A stretch of 64,000 bases of DNA from assembly GCA_963738425.1 (NCBI GenBank), contig CAVTWT010000040.1, positions 62,001 to 126,000 on the forward strand. The letters run 5' to 3'. Below, piece by piece: positions 27,099 through 35,389 of this stretch (positions are counted from its first letter, which is position 1; each line of letters begins with the position of its first letter). This DNA comes from CADEEN01 sp963738425 (lineage in GTDB: Bacteria > Pseudomonadota > Gammaproteobacteria > Burkholderiales > Burkholderiaceae_C). The notes below the pieces were generated by a model that worked only from the letters and a program-made list of their open reading frames with translations, was not told the origin of the DNA and did no database searches. The translations under genes and the position numbers were made by a program.

Positions 27099-28031
27099 TC
27101 ATGCGGTCAGCGAGTGACGCGGCCATGACGGCACACGCATCAGCGCCTCGCCCATGCGCAGTCGCGAGCCGGGCGCAAGGCCTTCGCAAAGCGCGAAGCC
27201 GGCGGGCGCAAAAACGATGATCGTCGAGCCGTGTTCGAACCAGCCCATCTCCTGCCCTTTGACCAGCGGCGCGTGGCATGGCGTTTCATTGGCGCCGCGC
27301 TGGCGCAGCGTCCGGACCACGTCGAGGAAATGGAACCGCATGCTGGCCACCAGCACCGCCGCCACCGGCACCAGCGCGATCGTCTGGCCGCCCTCCTTCA
27401 GGCGCAGCCGCACCAATGCGCGCTCGTTGCGGCAGAACAGGCGCTCGACACGCGCCAGAGCGATCGGGTTGACGTTCCAGGTGTCGCCGCTGATGTAGGT
27501 GACATGCAGGGCCGTGCAGTCGTGCGGTGCGTGGAAGCGGTGGTACATCGCCGACGTGAGGCGCAGCGTGACGTAACGGCCGCCCTCGAAAGCGCTGCTG
27601 TCCTGCGACGGCCCGAACAAGTCGGCCAGTGCGTACGGCATGCCCTTGGCCTGCAACACCTGCCCGCGCTCCACCGTCCCGCAGGCGCCGACGATGGCGT
27701 CGCACGGGCTCGTCAGCACCTCGTGCCGCGGGTCGACGGGGCGCACGCCGTCTCGCAGCTCGCGCGTGAAGCAGTCGTGGATTGACGCAAAGCGCGTCTG
27801 CTTGGCCTCGCTCAGATCGAGGTTGGTGAACAAACGCCACACCGCGATCGCGGCGCGTGTGAAGAACGGGCTCCGGATGCGGCTGATGCGGCCCATCAAC
27901 CGCGTCAATGCAATGCGTGGCACGCGGTTGGTGAGCAGGAAGTTCAGGTCTTCCTGTGCAAACACACGGCCGATCAGCCCTACTTTGGCGAAACCTTCGG
28001 TTTTCACAACACTGTCAACAGCCTCTGTCAT
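27099..28031 (-). CDS. psd: Phosphatidylserine decarboxylase
   Basis: This enzyme makes phosphatidylethanolamine from phosphatidylserine at the inner membrane. The 310-residue proenzyme has the PSD core (LTSPCDAIV, YHRFHAPHDC, FCRNERAL) and the self-cleavage site EHGSTIIVFAP, where cleavage before Ser makes the pyruvoyl group. The usual LGST is HGST here. The N-terminal about 70 residues are longer than in the shortest bacterial forms. It diverges from the aminotransferase gene with only 11 bases between starts, and lies upstream of the glycosyltransferase on the same strand. Confidence 0.92.
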   Translation of the reverse strand: MTEAVDSVVKTEGFAKVGLIGRVFAQEDLNFLLTNRVPRIALTRLMGRISRIRSPFFTRAAIAVWRLFTNLDLSEAKQTRFASIHDCFTRELRDGVRPVDPRHEVLTSPCDAIVGACGTVERGQVLQAKGMPYALADLFGPSQDSSAFEGGRYVTLRLTSAMYHRFHAPHDCTALHVTYISGDTWNVNPIALARVERLFCRNERALVRLRLKEGGQTIALVPVAAVLVASMRFHFLDVVRTLRQRGANETPCHAPLVKGQEMGWFEHGSTIIVFAPAGFALCEGLAPGSRLRMGEALMRVPSWPRHSLTA

Positions 28032-28042
28032 ATCTATGCCTC

Positions 28043-29690
28043 ATGGATGAAACCTTTGCCTCTGCCGCCCTGGCACTCGGTGCGCTGGCCCTGTTGCCGG
28101 CCGCCAAGCGCCGCCTCGAACTCTCTCGCGCCAAGCACCGTTCGCTCGCCGGCCACTCGCGCTGGGCCAAGCGCCTGGCGGCGTTGATCCCCGGCTACGC
28201 CTATGACGAGACACGCTTCTTCGACAGCGACGGTGCGCCGGAGAGCGTCGCGCAGCAACGGCGCGTGGCCTTCGAACGCCTGGCCGCCGTCTTCGAACAG
28301 CGCTTCCCCGTCAGCGCCGCCACCACCGCGCGCGCACGCGAGGCGATTTCGGACTTGCAGTTCACCGGCCGCTACCGCGTGCCCTTTCAGTACGCGCCGC
28401 TCGTGCGCGAACGGCTGCGCATCGGCGCCTTCGCACAAGCCGCCGACGGCGTCATGGTCGAAGACCTCGACGGCAACCGCTTCTTCGATCTCACCGGCTC
28501 GTACGGCGTCAACGTCTTCGGCACCGACTTCTACCGAGCCTGCATCGACGAAGGCGCCGAGCGCGCACGCGCCCTCGGCCCGGTGCTGGGCAACCTGCAC
28601 CCGATGACGTTGGCGAACGCCGAGCGGCTGAAGGTCATCTCCGGGCTCGACGAAGTGTCGTTCCACATGTCCGGCACAGAGGCCGTGATGCAGGCCGTGC
28701 GCCTGGCGCGATACCACACGCGGCGCAAATACCTGGTGCGCTTCTGCGGCGCGTACCACGGCTGGTGGGAAGACGTGCAGCCGGGTCCGGGCAATCCGCT
28801 GCCGCCGCGCGAAACCTACACGCTGCGCGACATGGACGAGCGCTCGCTGAAGGTGCTGCGCACACGGCGCGACATCGCCTGCGTGCTCGTCAACCCGTTG
28901 CAGGCCCTGCACCCGAATGCCAATGCACCGGGCGATGCGCAGTTGATCGACGGTTCGCGTCGCGCCGCCTTCGACCGCGAGGCCTACTGCGGCCTGGTTG
29001 AAGCGGCTGCGCGAGGTCTGCAGCGAGCGCGGCATCGTGCTGATCTTCGATGAGGTCTTCGTCGGCTTCCGCCTCGCGCCCGGCGGCGCACAGGAGTACT
29101 TCGGCGTGCGCGCCGACATGGTGACCTACGGCAAGACGCTCGGCGGCGGCCTGCCGGTGGGCGTGGTCTGCGGCAAGCGCGAGCTGATGAAGCGCTTTCG
29201 CGAAGAGCGTCCGGCCGACATCTGCTTTGCGCGCGGCACCTTCAACTCGCATCCGTACGTGATGGGCGCCATGGCGGCCTTTCTCGACCGTCTTCAAACG
29301 CCCGAGGTGGCCGCGATCTACGGCGGTCTCGATTCGCGCTGGAACGCGCGCGCCGAAAACCTGAACTGGCGTCTGCGCGAGGCCGGCGTACCCGTGCAGG
29401 TGGCCAACCTGTCGAGCATCTGGACCGTGCTCTACACACAACCGGGCCGCTACCACTGGATGCTGCAGTTCTACCTGCGCGCGCAAGGCCTGGCGCTGTC
29501 CTGGGTCGGCACCGGCCGAATGATCTTCAGCCTCAACTACAGCGACGCCGATTTCGACGCCGTGGCCGAGCGCTTCGTCGAGGCCTGCGTGCAGATGCAG
29601 GCTGACGGCTGGTGGTGGAGCGCGCCATCGCTGACCGCCAAGGCCATCAAGCGCGGCATCCTGGGCGAGATGCTGCGCCTGAAGTTCTGA
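28043..29690 (+). pseudogene. Class III aminotransferase (glutamate-1-semialdehyde aminomutase-like), frameshifted
   Basis: Two frames join into one PLP enzyme of about 548 residues. The first (28043-29053 frame) covers a membrane-like N-terminus and the domain through SFHMSGTEAVMQAVRLARYH and FCGAYHGWW. The second, from about 28996, continues WLKRLREVCSERGIVLIFDEVF, with VTYGKTLGGGLPVG holding the PLP lysine. The break is one extra base in GGCCTGG at about 28991-28995; otherwise the gene is intact to AIKRGILGEMLRLKF. This may be a sequencing error. The enzyme probably acts on a lipid-linked or amino-alcohol substrate given the neighbours, which is inference. Confidence 0.82.
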
Positions 29691-29696
29691 ATGCAT

Positions 29697-30309
29697 TCAG
29701 CGGTGCCGCACGTGCGTCATCGGGTCGATCAGCTCGCCGCGCAAGCAGGTGCAGCGGCGCCTTGTGGTACAGCCAGATGTCGTGGAACGGATCGGTGAGG
29801 ATCTTGGTGAGCCACACAAGACCCGTGGCCAGATCCTGCTGCAGCCACAACTGACCTACACGGATCACGAGGCCGGCAACACCGAGCGCCAGCCAGGCGA
29901 TACCGACGTCATGCAGGTAGCCGTTGAAATCGACGGCGGGCTCGATGGCGCCGAGCAGCGATGGCGCAACCCAGAGCGCCAGCGGAATTGCAACCCACAC
30001 CGCCATCAAGACGATCTTGCGGCGGATGTTGTAGCCGACCTTGATGTCTTCCTTGAACGCATCGCTGGCGTGGTTCACGTGGTCGTAACCGCGCGGCTCG
30101 AAGAAGAAGTGTCCCGCTTGCCGTGTCGTCATCGACACGCACCAGGCCAGCAGCGCGGCCATCGCCGGATCGACGAACAACAGACCATAGGCGATGACGA
30201 AGCTGATCGCGCTGACCAGGTGCAGGCTCTGGTTGATGCGGCTGTGGTGGTAGTAGCGGTGGTCGTCCCAGCGCTGCGTTTGCAGTTCTTGCAGGAAAGA
30301 GGTTTTCAT
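29697..30309 (-). pseudogene. Mpo1-like integral membrane protein, frameshifted near C-terminus
   Basis: A membrane protein of about 204 residues starting KTSFLQELQTQRWDDHRYYH. HHSRINQSLH and TRQAGHFFFEP resemble the His-rich motifs of the Mpo1/DUF962 family, whose yeast member is an iron dioxygenase of 2-hydroxy fatty acids. Four or more hydrophobic segments follow. After KAPLHL the frame runs on oddly, while the next frame reads LRGELIDPMTHVRHR and stops at 29697, so one extra base lies at about 29742-29748. It could be a late assembly error. It diverges from the GT4 gene. Confidence 0.65.
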
Positions 30310-30392
30310 GACACTCCTGTGAAACAGCACTGACCCAGCGCTGCATGACGAGATGGTGAAGGTGTTGCGTGAAAGTGCCGTGACGGCCTGCG

Positions 30393-30410
30393 CTGTCATC
30401 GAACGGTGAT
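30393..30410 (+). promoter_or_regulatory. PHO-box-like direct repeat before the GT4 gene
   Basis: CTGTCAT-CGAA-CGGTGAT matches the two 7-base half sites of the PhoB box (CTGTCAT-N4-CTGTCAY) at 12 of 14 positions with the correct 11-base period. It lies in the 123-base divergent gap, 22 bases before the ATG chosen for the glycosyltransferase. CGTCA-type words are common in this GC-rich DNA, so this is only a candidate. Confidence 0.35.
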
Positions 30411-30432
30411 GTGCACTCGTCACCATGCGCAG

Positions 30433-31660
30433 ATGCGACGCGATGCCATCGACCACCTGCTGATCGACAGCCTGCCGGCGTCACCGCGCTCGCGGCGCGT
30501 GGCCATGGTCACGGAGACGTACCCGCCTGAGGTCAACGGCGTGGCGATGTCGATGGCGCGATCTGGTCGAAGGCCTGCACGAGAGACATCACGACGTGCA
30601 ACTGGTGCGACCGCGTCAGCAGGCTGCGCCCGACAGCAGCCGTGAAGCGCGCTTCGACGAAGTGCTCACCGGCGGCTGCGCCATCCCGCGCTACCCGCAC
30701 CTGCGCATGGGTCTGCCGTCGAAGCGCACGCTCGTGCGGCTGTGGTCACTGCGGCGACCCGATGTGGTCCACATCGCCACCGAAGGGCCGCTCGGCTGGT
30801 CGGCGCTGCAGGCCGCGCGCCATCTCAAACTGCCGGTGACGACGGACTTTCGCACCAACTTCCATGCTTACGGTCAGCATTACGGCATTGGCTGGCTGAC
30901 CCAACCCATCCTGGCCTATCTGCGCAAGTTTCACAACCAGGCGCAATGCACGATGGTGCCGACCGACGCGCTGCGCAAGGACCTTGCCGCACGCGGGTTC
31001 GAGCGATTGCATGTCGTCGGACGCGGTGTCGATACACGGCTGTTCAGCCCAGCCCGGCGCGACCCGCAACTGCGCTCGCAATGGGGTGCGGGCGATGACA
31101 CGTTGGTGCTGGCTTATGTCGGCCGCCTGGCCGCTGAAAAGAATCTCGATGCGCTGCTTGCCGCCTACGAGGCCGTGCGCACCCAGCATGCCGACGCCCG
31201 GTTGCTATTGGTCGGCGACGGCCCGATGCGCGACGTGCTGCGCGCGCGATGCCCCCAAGCCATCGTCGCCGGCCACCGCAGCGGCGAAGACCTGGCAGCG
31301 CACTACGCCTCGGCCGACATGTTCCTGTTCCCGAGCCAGACCGAGACCTTCGGCAACGTCACCACAGAAGCGATGGCCAGTGGCCTGCCGGTCGTGGCCT
31401 TCAACAGCGCGGCGGCGGGGCAGTTGATCCAGCACGGCCGCAATGGCATGTTGGCCGCGGGCCTCGATCTGCCCGCCTTCGTGCGGGCCGGCCTGCCGCT
31501 GGCCGGAGATGCCGCGTTGCGCGCTGCCCTGGGCATCGCGGCGCGTGAAACCGCGTGCCGCATCGATTGGCGCAGTGTCGTGGTGCGCTTCGAGCGCATC
31601 GTCTCGCAGGTCATCGATCAAAGTGCGCCGGCTTCGTCGCCGGCGCCTGCTCACGCCTGA
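30433..31660 (+). pseudogene. GT4 glycosyltransferase (MgtA/Agt-like), frameshifted
   Basis: The N-terminal piece RRVAMVTETYPPEVNGVAMS in one frame continues after a missing base at about 30556-30562 as DLVEGLHERHHDVQLVRPRQ in the next. The rest is an intact GT4 enzyme: VHIATEGPLGWSAL, TDFRTNFHAYGQHYGIG, LAYVGRLAAEKNLDALLAAY and FPSQTETFGNVTTEAMASGLPVV with the donor-binding EX7E. The group includes GDP-mannose-dependent and diacylglycerol glycosyltransferases such as Agrobacterium Agt. The proper start is uncertain (GTG at 30499 is an alternative). Its 3-prime end overlaps the convergent lplT-like gene by 50 bases. Confidence 0.8.
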
Positions 31661-32876
31661 CGCCGTCGCGCAGATGCTCACGCAGCATCAGCGCACACAC
31701 GGCCGCCGCCACGAAAAAGCCCAGCAACCGCAAGGTCGTCACGATCGACGCACCTTGAGCAAGCAAGCCCGCGTACACAGCCAGCATCACCAGCACGCTC
31801 AGGTTCTCGTTGAAACCCTGCACCGCGATCGAGCGCCCCGATGTGAGGAGCGCACAGCCACGGTGTTGCAGCAGCGCATTCAGCGGCACGACCATGAAGC
31901 CACCCACCAAACCGACCAACGCCAGCAGCGGCACCACCAGCACGATGCTGCGCACCGAAGCGACGAGCGGGATCAGCAAGCCCATCAACACGCCTGCCGC
32001 CAGAAGGTGCTTGGCATGGCGCAATGCCACCCAGCGTCCGGCCGCTGTTGCGCCGGCGACCACGCCGACCGCCACCGCAGCCTGCAGATAGGCCGCGCGG
32101 TCGAGCGTCAGGCCGAGTACATCGACCGCCCAGCGCAGCACCGCGAATTGCAGCGTCGCGCCAGCGCCCCAGAAGATCGTCGTCGCGGCCAGCGACATGC
32201 CGCCCTCCTCGTCGCGCCACAGCGTGGTGTTGCCACGGCAGAAGGTGCGCAGCAGCTCGCCCAAGTGCAGCGCCGTGCGCGGGTAGCGTGCGCCGCTGTC
32301 GGGCACGCCGAGGTTGAGCGCACTGGCCAGTGCATAGACGGCCAGCAGGAGCAGCAGCGACAAGGTCAAGGCGTCGGCCGCGCTCCAGCGCTGGGTCAGG
32401 TCGGCCCACGATGAGGTCACGATCCACGGACTGATCAGCAACCCGCCCAGCATCGTGCCCAGCAGGACGGCGCAGACCACCGTGACCTCGAGCCACGCAT
32501 TGGCTGCGACCAGGCCTTCGGGTCCGACCAGCTCTGTGACCAGGCCGTACTTGGCCGGTGCATAGGCAGCAGCACCGAAGCCGACAACCGCCAGCGCAGC
32601 CACCGGCTGCACGCCCGCCAGCAGCGCAAGCACGCCGGCGACCTTGACGCCGTTCATCGCCGCCATCACGCGCGCCTTGGGAAAAGCATCGGCCAACGGC
32701 CCGACGAAGGGCGCGAGCAGCACATAGCTCAGCGTGAAGCCGAACTTGAGCAACGGTGCCCACCAGCCGGGCAGGCCCTGCTGCACGAGCAGTGCGATGG
32801 CGACGATCAGCAGCGCGTTGTCGGCCAGCGCCGAGGTAAATTGCGCCCCGATCAGCAGGCCGAAGCGCGGCGGCAT
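31611..32876 (-). CDS. lplT: Lysophospholipid transporter LplT-like MFS protein
   Basis: A 421-residue major facilitator with about 12 membrane segments. FGLLIGAQFTSALADNALLIVAI and the AAYAPAKYGLVTELVGPEGLVAANAW stretch are typical of LplT, which flips lysophospholipids across the inner membrane for reacylation. In enterobacteria lplT is next to aas; no acyltransferase is adjacent here. The frame is open upstream to 33026, but the ATG at 32876 matches family N-termini and leaves room for a small gene 5 bases upstream. Convergent overlap with the GT4 gene. Confidence 0.85.
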   Translation of the reverse strand: MPPRFGLLIGAQFTSALADNALLIVAIALLVQQGLPGWWAPLLKFGFTLSYVLLAPFVGPLADAFPKARVMAAMNGVKVAGVLALLAGVQPVAALAVVGFGAAAYAPAKYGLVTELVGPEGLVAANAWLEVTVVCAVLLGTMLGGLLISPWIVTSSWADLTQRWSAADALTLSLLLLLAVYALASALNLGVPDSGARYPRTALHLGELLRTFCRGNTTLWRDEEGGMSLAATTIFWGAGATLQFAVLRWAVDVLGLTLDRAAYLQAAVAVGVVAGATAAGRWVALRHAKHLLAAGVLMGLLIPLVASVRSIVLVVPLLALVGLVGGFMVVPLNALLQHRGCALLTSGRSIAVQGFNENLSVLVMLAVYAGLLAQGASIVTTLRLLGFFVAAAVCALMLREHLRDGVRREQAPATKPAHFDR

Positions 32877-32881
32877 CGGCG

Positions 32882-33037
32882 CTATCGTGCCTTCCACAAC
32901 TTGGGCACATGCAGCAGGATGAACTCGTTGTCGTCTTGCTTGCCTAGTGCGCGGCCCATCGAGTAGGGGTAGTGCTCGGCTGACACGTTCAACGCCGCTG
33001 CTGATGCCAGCGCGACGATCCACCAACGAGTTGCCAT
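32882..33037 (-). CDS. Small exported protein
   Basis: A 51-residue protein with a predicted signal peptide (ATRWWIVALASAAALNVSA), leaving a mature peptide of about 30 residues (EHYPYSMGRALGKQDDNEF and a basic C-terminus PKLWKAR). GAGGGG lies 7-12 bases before the ATG. It is directly upstream of lplT on the same strand, probably cotranscribed. No known family recognised. Confidence 0.5.
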   Translation of the reverse strand: MATRWWIVALASAAALNVSAEHYPYSMGRALGKQDDNEFILLHVPKLWKAR

Positions 33038-33129
33038 CGACAGCCCCTCACCTGTGTTGCGCAAGACGGCGAGCATGGCAACGCGGCGTGAACAGCGCGT
33101 GACAAGGCGGCTCGTCAACGTTCATGCAC

Positions 33130-33147
33130 GGGACATGGTGCTGTCAC
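33130..33147 (+). promoter_or_regulatory. Weak PHO-box-like repeat before the HD gene
   Basis: GGGACAT-GGTG-CTGTCAC fits the PhoB box at 11 of 14 positions (second half site perfect), with the right spacing, about 53 bases before the HD-protein start. Listed because the encoded protein resembles a phosphonate enzyme; on its own the match is weak. Confidence 0.2.
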
Positions 33148-33199
33148 GCTCGGGGTGGACCATTCGAACGATCCCGACATCAACGCAAAGGCCTCGACG

Positions 33200-33805
33200 A
33201 TGAAGACCACCCGCAACCCGAGCATGGACATCGTGCAGCAGATCGAAGAGCTGTTTCACGCCCATGGCGCGAGCCTCTACGAAGGTGAGCGCGCCGAGCC
33301 GGTGACGGCGCGCGCTCATGCGTTGCAGTGCGCACAGTTGGCCGAATGGGCCGACGCGCCGCCAACGCTGGTAGCGGCGGCGCTGCTGCACGACATCGGC
33401 CACTTCATCGCGCCCGACGCTGCGCTGCAGCCACTGGACGATGTGCACGAGCTGCGCGCCCTCGGCTTTCTGGTCTCGAGCTTCGGACCCGAGGTGGTCG
33501 AACCCATCCGCCTGCACGTGCAGGCCAAGCGCTATCTGGTGACGGTGGAGCCTGGCTATGCGGGCACGCTGTCGGCCGCGTCGAAGCACACGCTGCGGCT
33601 TCAGGGCGGGCCGATGTCGCCCGACGAGCTCCACCTGTTCGACACCCTGCCCCACAGCGCCGAGGCCCTCGCGCTGCGGCGCTGGGACGATCTGGCCAAA
33701 CAGCCCGGGCGCCAGACACCGTCGCTGGACTACTACCTGATGCTGCTGGACTCTGTGCGCCGGCGGCCCGAGGAAGCGCCGCTCATGGTCATCGGCACTC
33801 AGTGA
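33200..33805 (+). CDS. HD-domain protein of the PhnZ-like type
   Basis: A 201-residue HD protein. After a short polar leader, LYEGERAEPVTARAHALQCAQLAE and AALLHDIGHF match the phosphonate-associated HDIG group, where PhnZ is a di-iron oxygenase of 2-amino-1-hydroxyethylphosphonate (Tyr and Glu in the YxGE-like start, then the His and HD pair). No other phn gene is visible, so the substrate is open. The ATG at 33200 has AAAGG 9-13 bases upstream; the frame extends to 33155. Confidence 0.72.
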   Translation: MKTTRNPSMDIVQQIEELFHAHGASLYEGERAEPVTARAHALQCAQLAEWADAPPTLVAAALLHDIGHFIAPDAALQPLDDVHELRALGFLVSSFGPEVVEPIRLHVQAKRYLVTVEPGYAGTLSAASKHTLRLQGGPMSPDELHLFDTLPHSAEALALRRWDDLAKQPGRQTPSLDYYLMLLDSVRRRPEEAPLMVIGTQ

Positions 33806-33822
33806 ATTGAACTGAACAGAAC

Positions 33823-34743
33823 TCAGTACACCTCGGGCACGAACATCTCTGCCGGCACGGGCCGGCGGAGGTAGTCGGCATGGCGCACGCGCTCGGGCAG
33901 CTCGATGATCGGCTTGGCCACCGGCTCGTAAGGCATCAGCGACAGCAGGTGCGAAATGCAGTTCAGCCGCGCCTTCTTCTTGTCCACCGCCTGCACCACC
34001 CACCACGGCGCCTCGGCAATGTGCGTGCGCTCGAGCATCGCTTCCTTGGCTTTGGTGTAGTCCTCCCAGCGGCTGCGGCTCTCCAGGTCCATCGGTGAAA
34101 ACTTCCACTGCTTGAGTGGGTCGTGCAGCCGGCCGAGGAAGCGCATGTGCTGCTCCTCGTCGGTGATCGAGAACCAGTACTTGACGACGCGGATACCGCT
34201 GCGCACCAGCATGCGCTCGAACTCCGGCACCGAGCGGAAGAACTCTTCGACATCGTCCTCGCTGCAAAAGCCCATGACGCGCTCGACGCCGGCGCGGTTG
34301 TACCAGCTGCGATCGAAGAGCACGATCTCGCCGCCGGCTGGCAGGTGCGTGATGTAGCGCTGGAAGTACCACTGCGTGCGCTCGCGGTCGTTCGGCGCCG
34401 GCAGCGCGACGACGCGGCAGACGCGCGGGTTCAGGCGCTGTGTGATGCGCTTGATGACACCGCCCTTGCCGGCCGAGTCGCGGCCTTCGAACAGCACCAC
34501 CACGCGTTCCTTGGTGTGCGAAACCCAGTCCTGCAGCTTGACCAGTTCGCGTTGCAAGCGGAACAGCTCGCGAAAGTAGGCTCTGCGCTGGCCGCGCCGC
34601 TCATCGGTGTCGTCGCCCGTCAGTGCATCGACCTGGCGGTCCTCGTACTCGAGCTCGAATTCCTCGTCGTTGTTGTCGAGCCAGTCCTCCGCCATGCGGC
34701 GCATGAGGTGTTGCTGTTCGTCGGAAGTCGAGTTGTTGGTCAT
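33823..34743 (-). CDS. ppk2: Polyphosphate kinase 2
   Basis: PPK2 moves phosphate between polyphosphate and nucleotides, usually making GTP or ATP from the diphosphate. The about 306-residue protein has VVVLFEGRDSAGKGGVIKRI (Walker A), FDRSWYNRAGVERVMGFC (Walker B region) and the EDYTKAKEAMLERT lid, all class I PPK2. The acidic N-terminal DWLDNNDEEFELEYED segment is typical. I choose the ATG at 34743; ATG at 34767 is possible and the frame stays open to 34887. Confidence 0.9.
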   Translation of the reverse strand: MTNNSTSDEQQHLMRRMAEDWLDNNDEEFELEYEDRQVDALTGDDTDERRGQRRAYFRELFRLQRELVKLQDWVSHTKERVVVLFEGRDSAGKGGVIKRITQRLNPRVCRVVALPAPNDRERTQWYFQRYITHLPAGGEIVLFDRSWYNRAGVERVMGFCSEDDVEEFFRSVPEFERMLVRSGIRVVKYWFSITDEEQHMRFLGRLHDPLKQWKFSPMDLESRSRWEDYTKAKEAMLERTHIAEAPWWVVQAVDKKKARLNCISHLLSLMPYEPVAKPIIELPERVRHADYLRRPVPAEMFVPEVY

Positions 34744-34787
34744 GGCCGGCGCACGAAATGTGGACATTTCCACTTTGACCGCGCTCG

Positions 34788-34805
34788 ATGACAGACCGGT
34801 GACGG
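34788..34805 (-). promoter_or_regulatory. PHO-box-like direct repeat before ppk2
   Basis: On the minus strand CCGTCAC-CGGT-CTGTCAT fits CTGTCAT-N4-CTGTCAY at 12 of 14 positions with correct spacing, 44 bases before the ATG at 34743. This would place it at the -35 position expected for PhoB activation. It also argues against the longer ppk2 start, which would make this stretch coding. Confidence 0.4.
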
Positions 34806-34930
34806 CCACTGCACCGGAGACACCCAGCCGGCGCAGCCGCTCCTTGACCCGGTGCTTTTTCCAATGGTCACGGACCAACGGCGCCAAAGCCTGCGCTTGT
34901 CGACTTGCGGCAGTAGCACCGCGCAGCGCT

Positions 34931-34948
34931 GTGTGCGCTTGCGCACAC
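34931..34948. repeat. Perfect hairpin in the ppk2 divergent region
   Basis: GTGTGCGC-TT-GCGCACAC is a perfect 8-base inverted repeat, about 50 bases upstream of the histone-tail-like gene. There is no T-run, so termination is doubtful. It may be a protein-binding site. Confidence 0.4.
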
Positions 34949-34955
34949 CCTCAAT

Positions 34956-34980
34956 AACGGTATAAACTATTTATACTGTT
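34956..34980 (+). promoter_or_regulatory. Palindromic AT-rich promoter or operator
   Basis: AAC-G-GTATAAA-CTA-TTTATAC-T-GTT is an inverted repeat with 11-base arms and one mismatched pair. It contains TATAAA and TATACT, which can act as -10 elements, and lies 19 bases before the GTG at 34999. The AT content contrasts sharply with its surroundings. A dimeric regulator, perhaps the gene product itself, may bind here. Confidence 0.55.
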
Positions 34981-34998
34981 AACTCAAAGGGCGCCACC

Positions 34999-35379
34999 GT
35001 GCCAGCCAAGAAGACTTCCACACCGACCCAAGCCGCGCCGCGCCGCGCGCCGGCCAAGAAGGCGAGCGCCGCCGCCGCGCGCAAGAAGCCCGCAGCGCCG
35101 CGCAAGGCCGCGCCGGTCGCCGCCGCCAAGAACGACGACAAGAAGGCACCCAAGTTGCGCGCGCGCCTGGTCCGCGACAGCTTCACGATGCCCGAGTCGG
35201 ATTTCGCGCTGATCGCAACGCTGAAAGCACGTGCGCTCGCAGCCAAGCGGGAGGCCAAGAAGAGCGAGCTGCTGCGTGCAGGTCTGCACGTGCTGATGGC
35301 GCTGGACAGTGCCTCGCTGCTGGTTGCGCTGGGCCGCTTGCAGCCGCTGAAGGTCGGGCGCCCGAAAAAGGGCCACTGA
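34999..35379 (+). CDS. Lys/Ala-rich protein with histone H1-like tail
   Basis: A 126-residue protein. The first about 55 residues are Lys, Ala and Pro rich (PAKKTSTPTQAAPRRAPAKK and several PAKK/RKK repeats), like bacterial histone H1-type tails that bind DNA. The remaining about 70 residues form a compact domain (VRDSFTMPESDFALIATLKA and AKKSELLRAGLHVLMALD) that resembles short Burkholderiales DNA-binding-like proteins, possibly ribbon-helix-helix. The GTG at 34999 has AAAGG 9-13 bases upstream. A nucleoid-associated or autoregulatory role is inferred. Confidence 0.75.
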   Translation: MPAKKTSTPTQAAPRRAPAKKASAAAARKKPAAPRKAAPVAAAKNDDKKAPKLRARLVRDSFTMPESDFALIATLKARALAAKREAKKSELLRAGLHVLMALDSASLLVALGRLQPLKVGRPKKGH

Positions 35380-35389
35380 ACTCGCGCCG

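Noticed and set aside
28012..28030. Direct repeats CTGTCA...CTGTCA in front of the class III aminotransferase, as a possible PHO box
   Set aside because: The spacing is 13 bases, not 11, and the repeats are the first codons of psd on the other strand.
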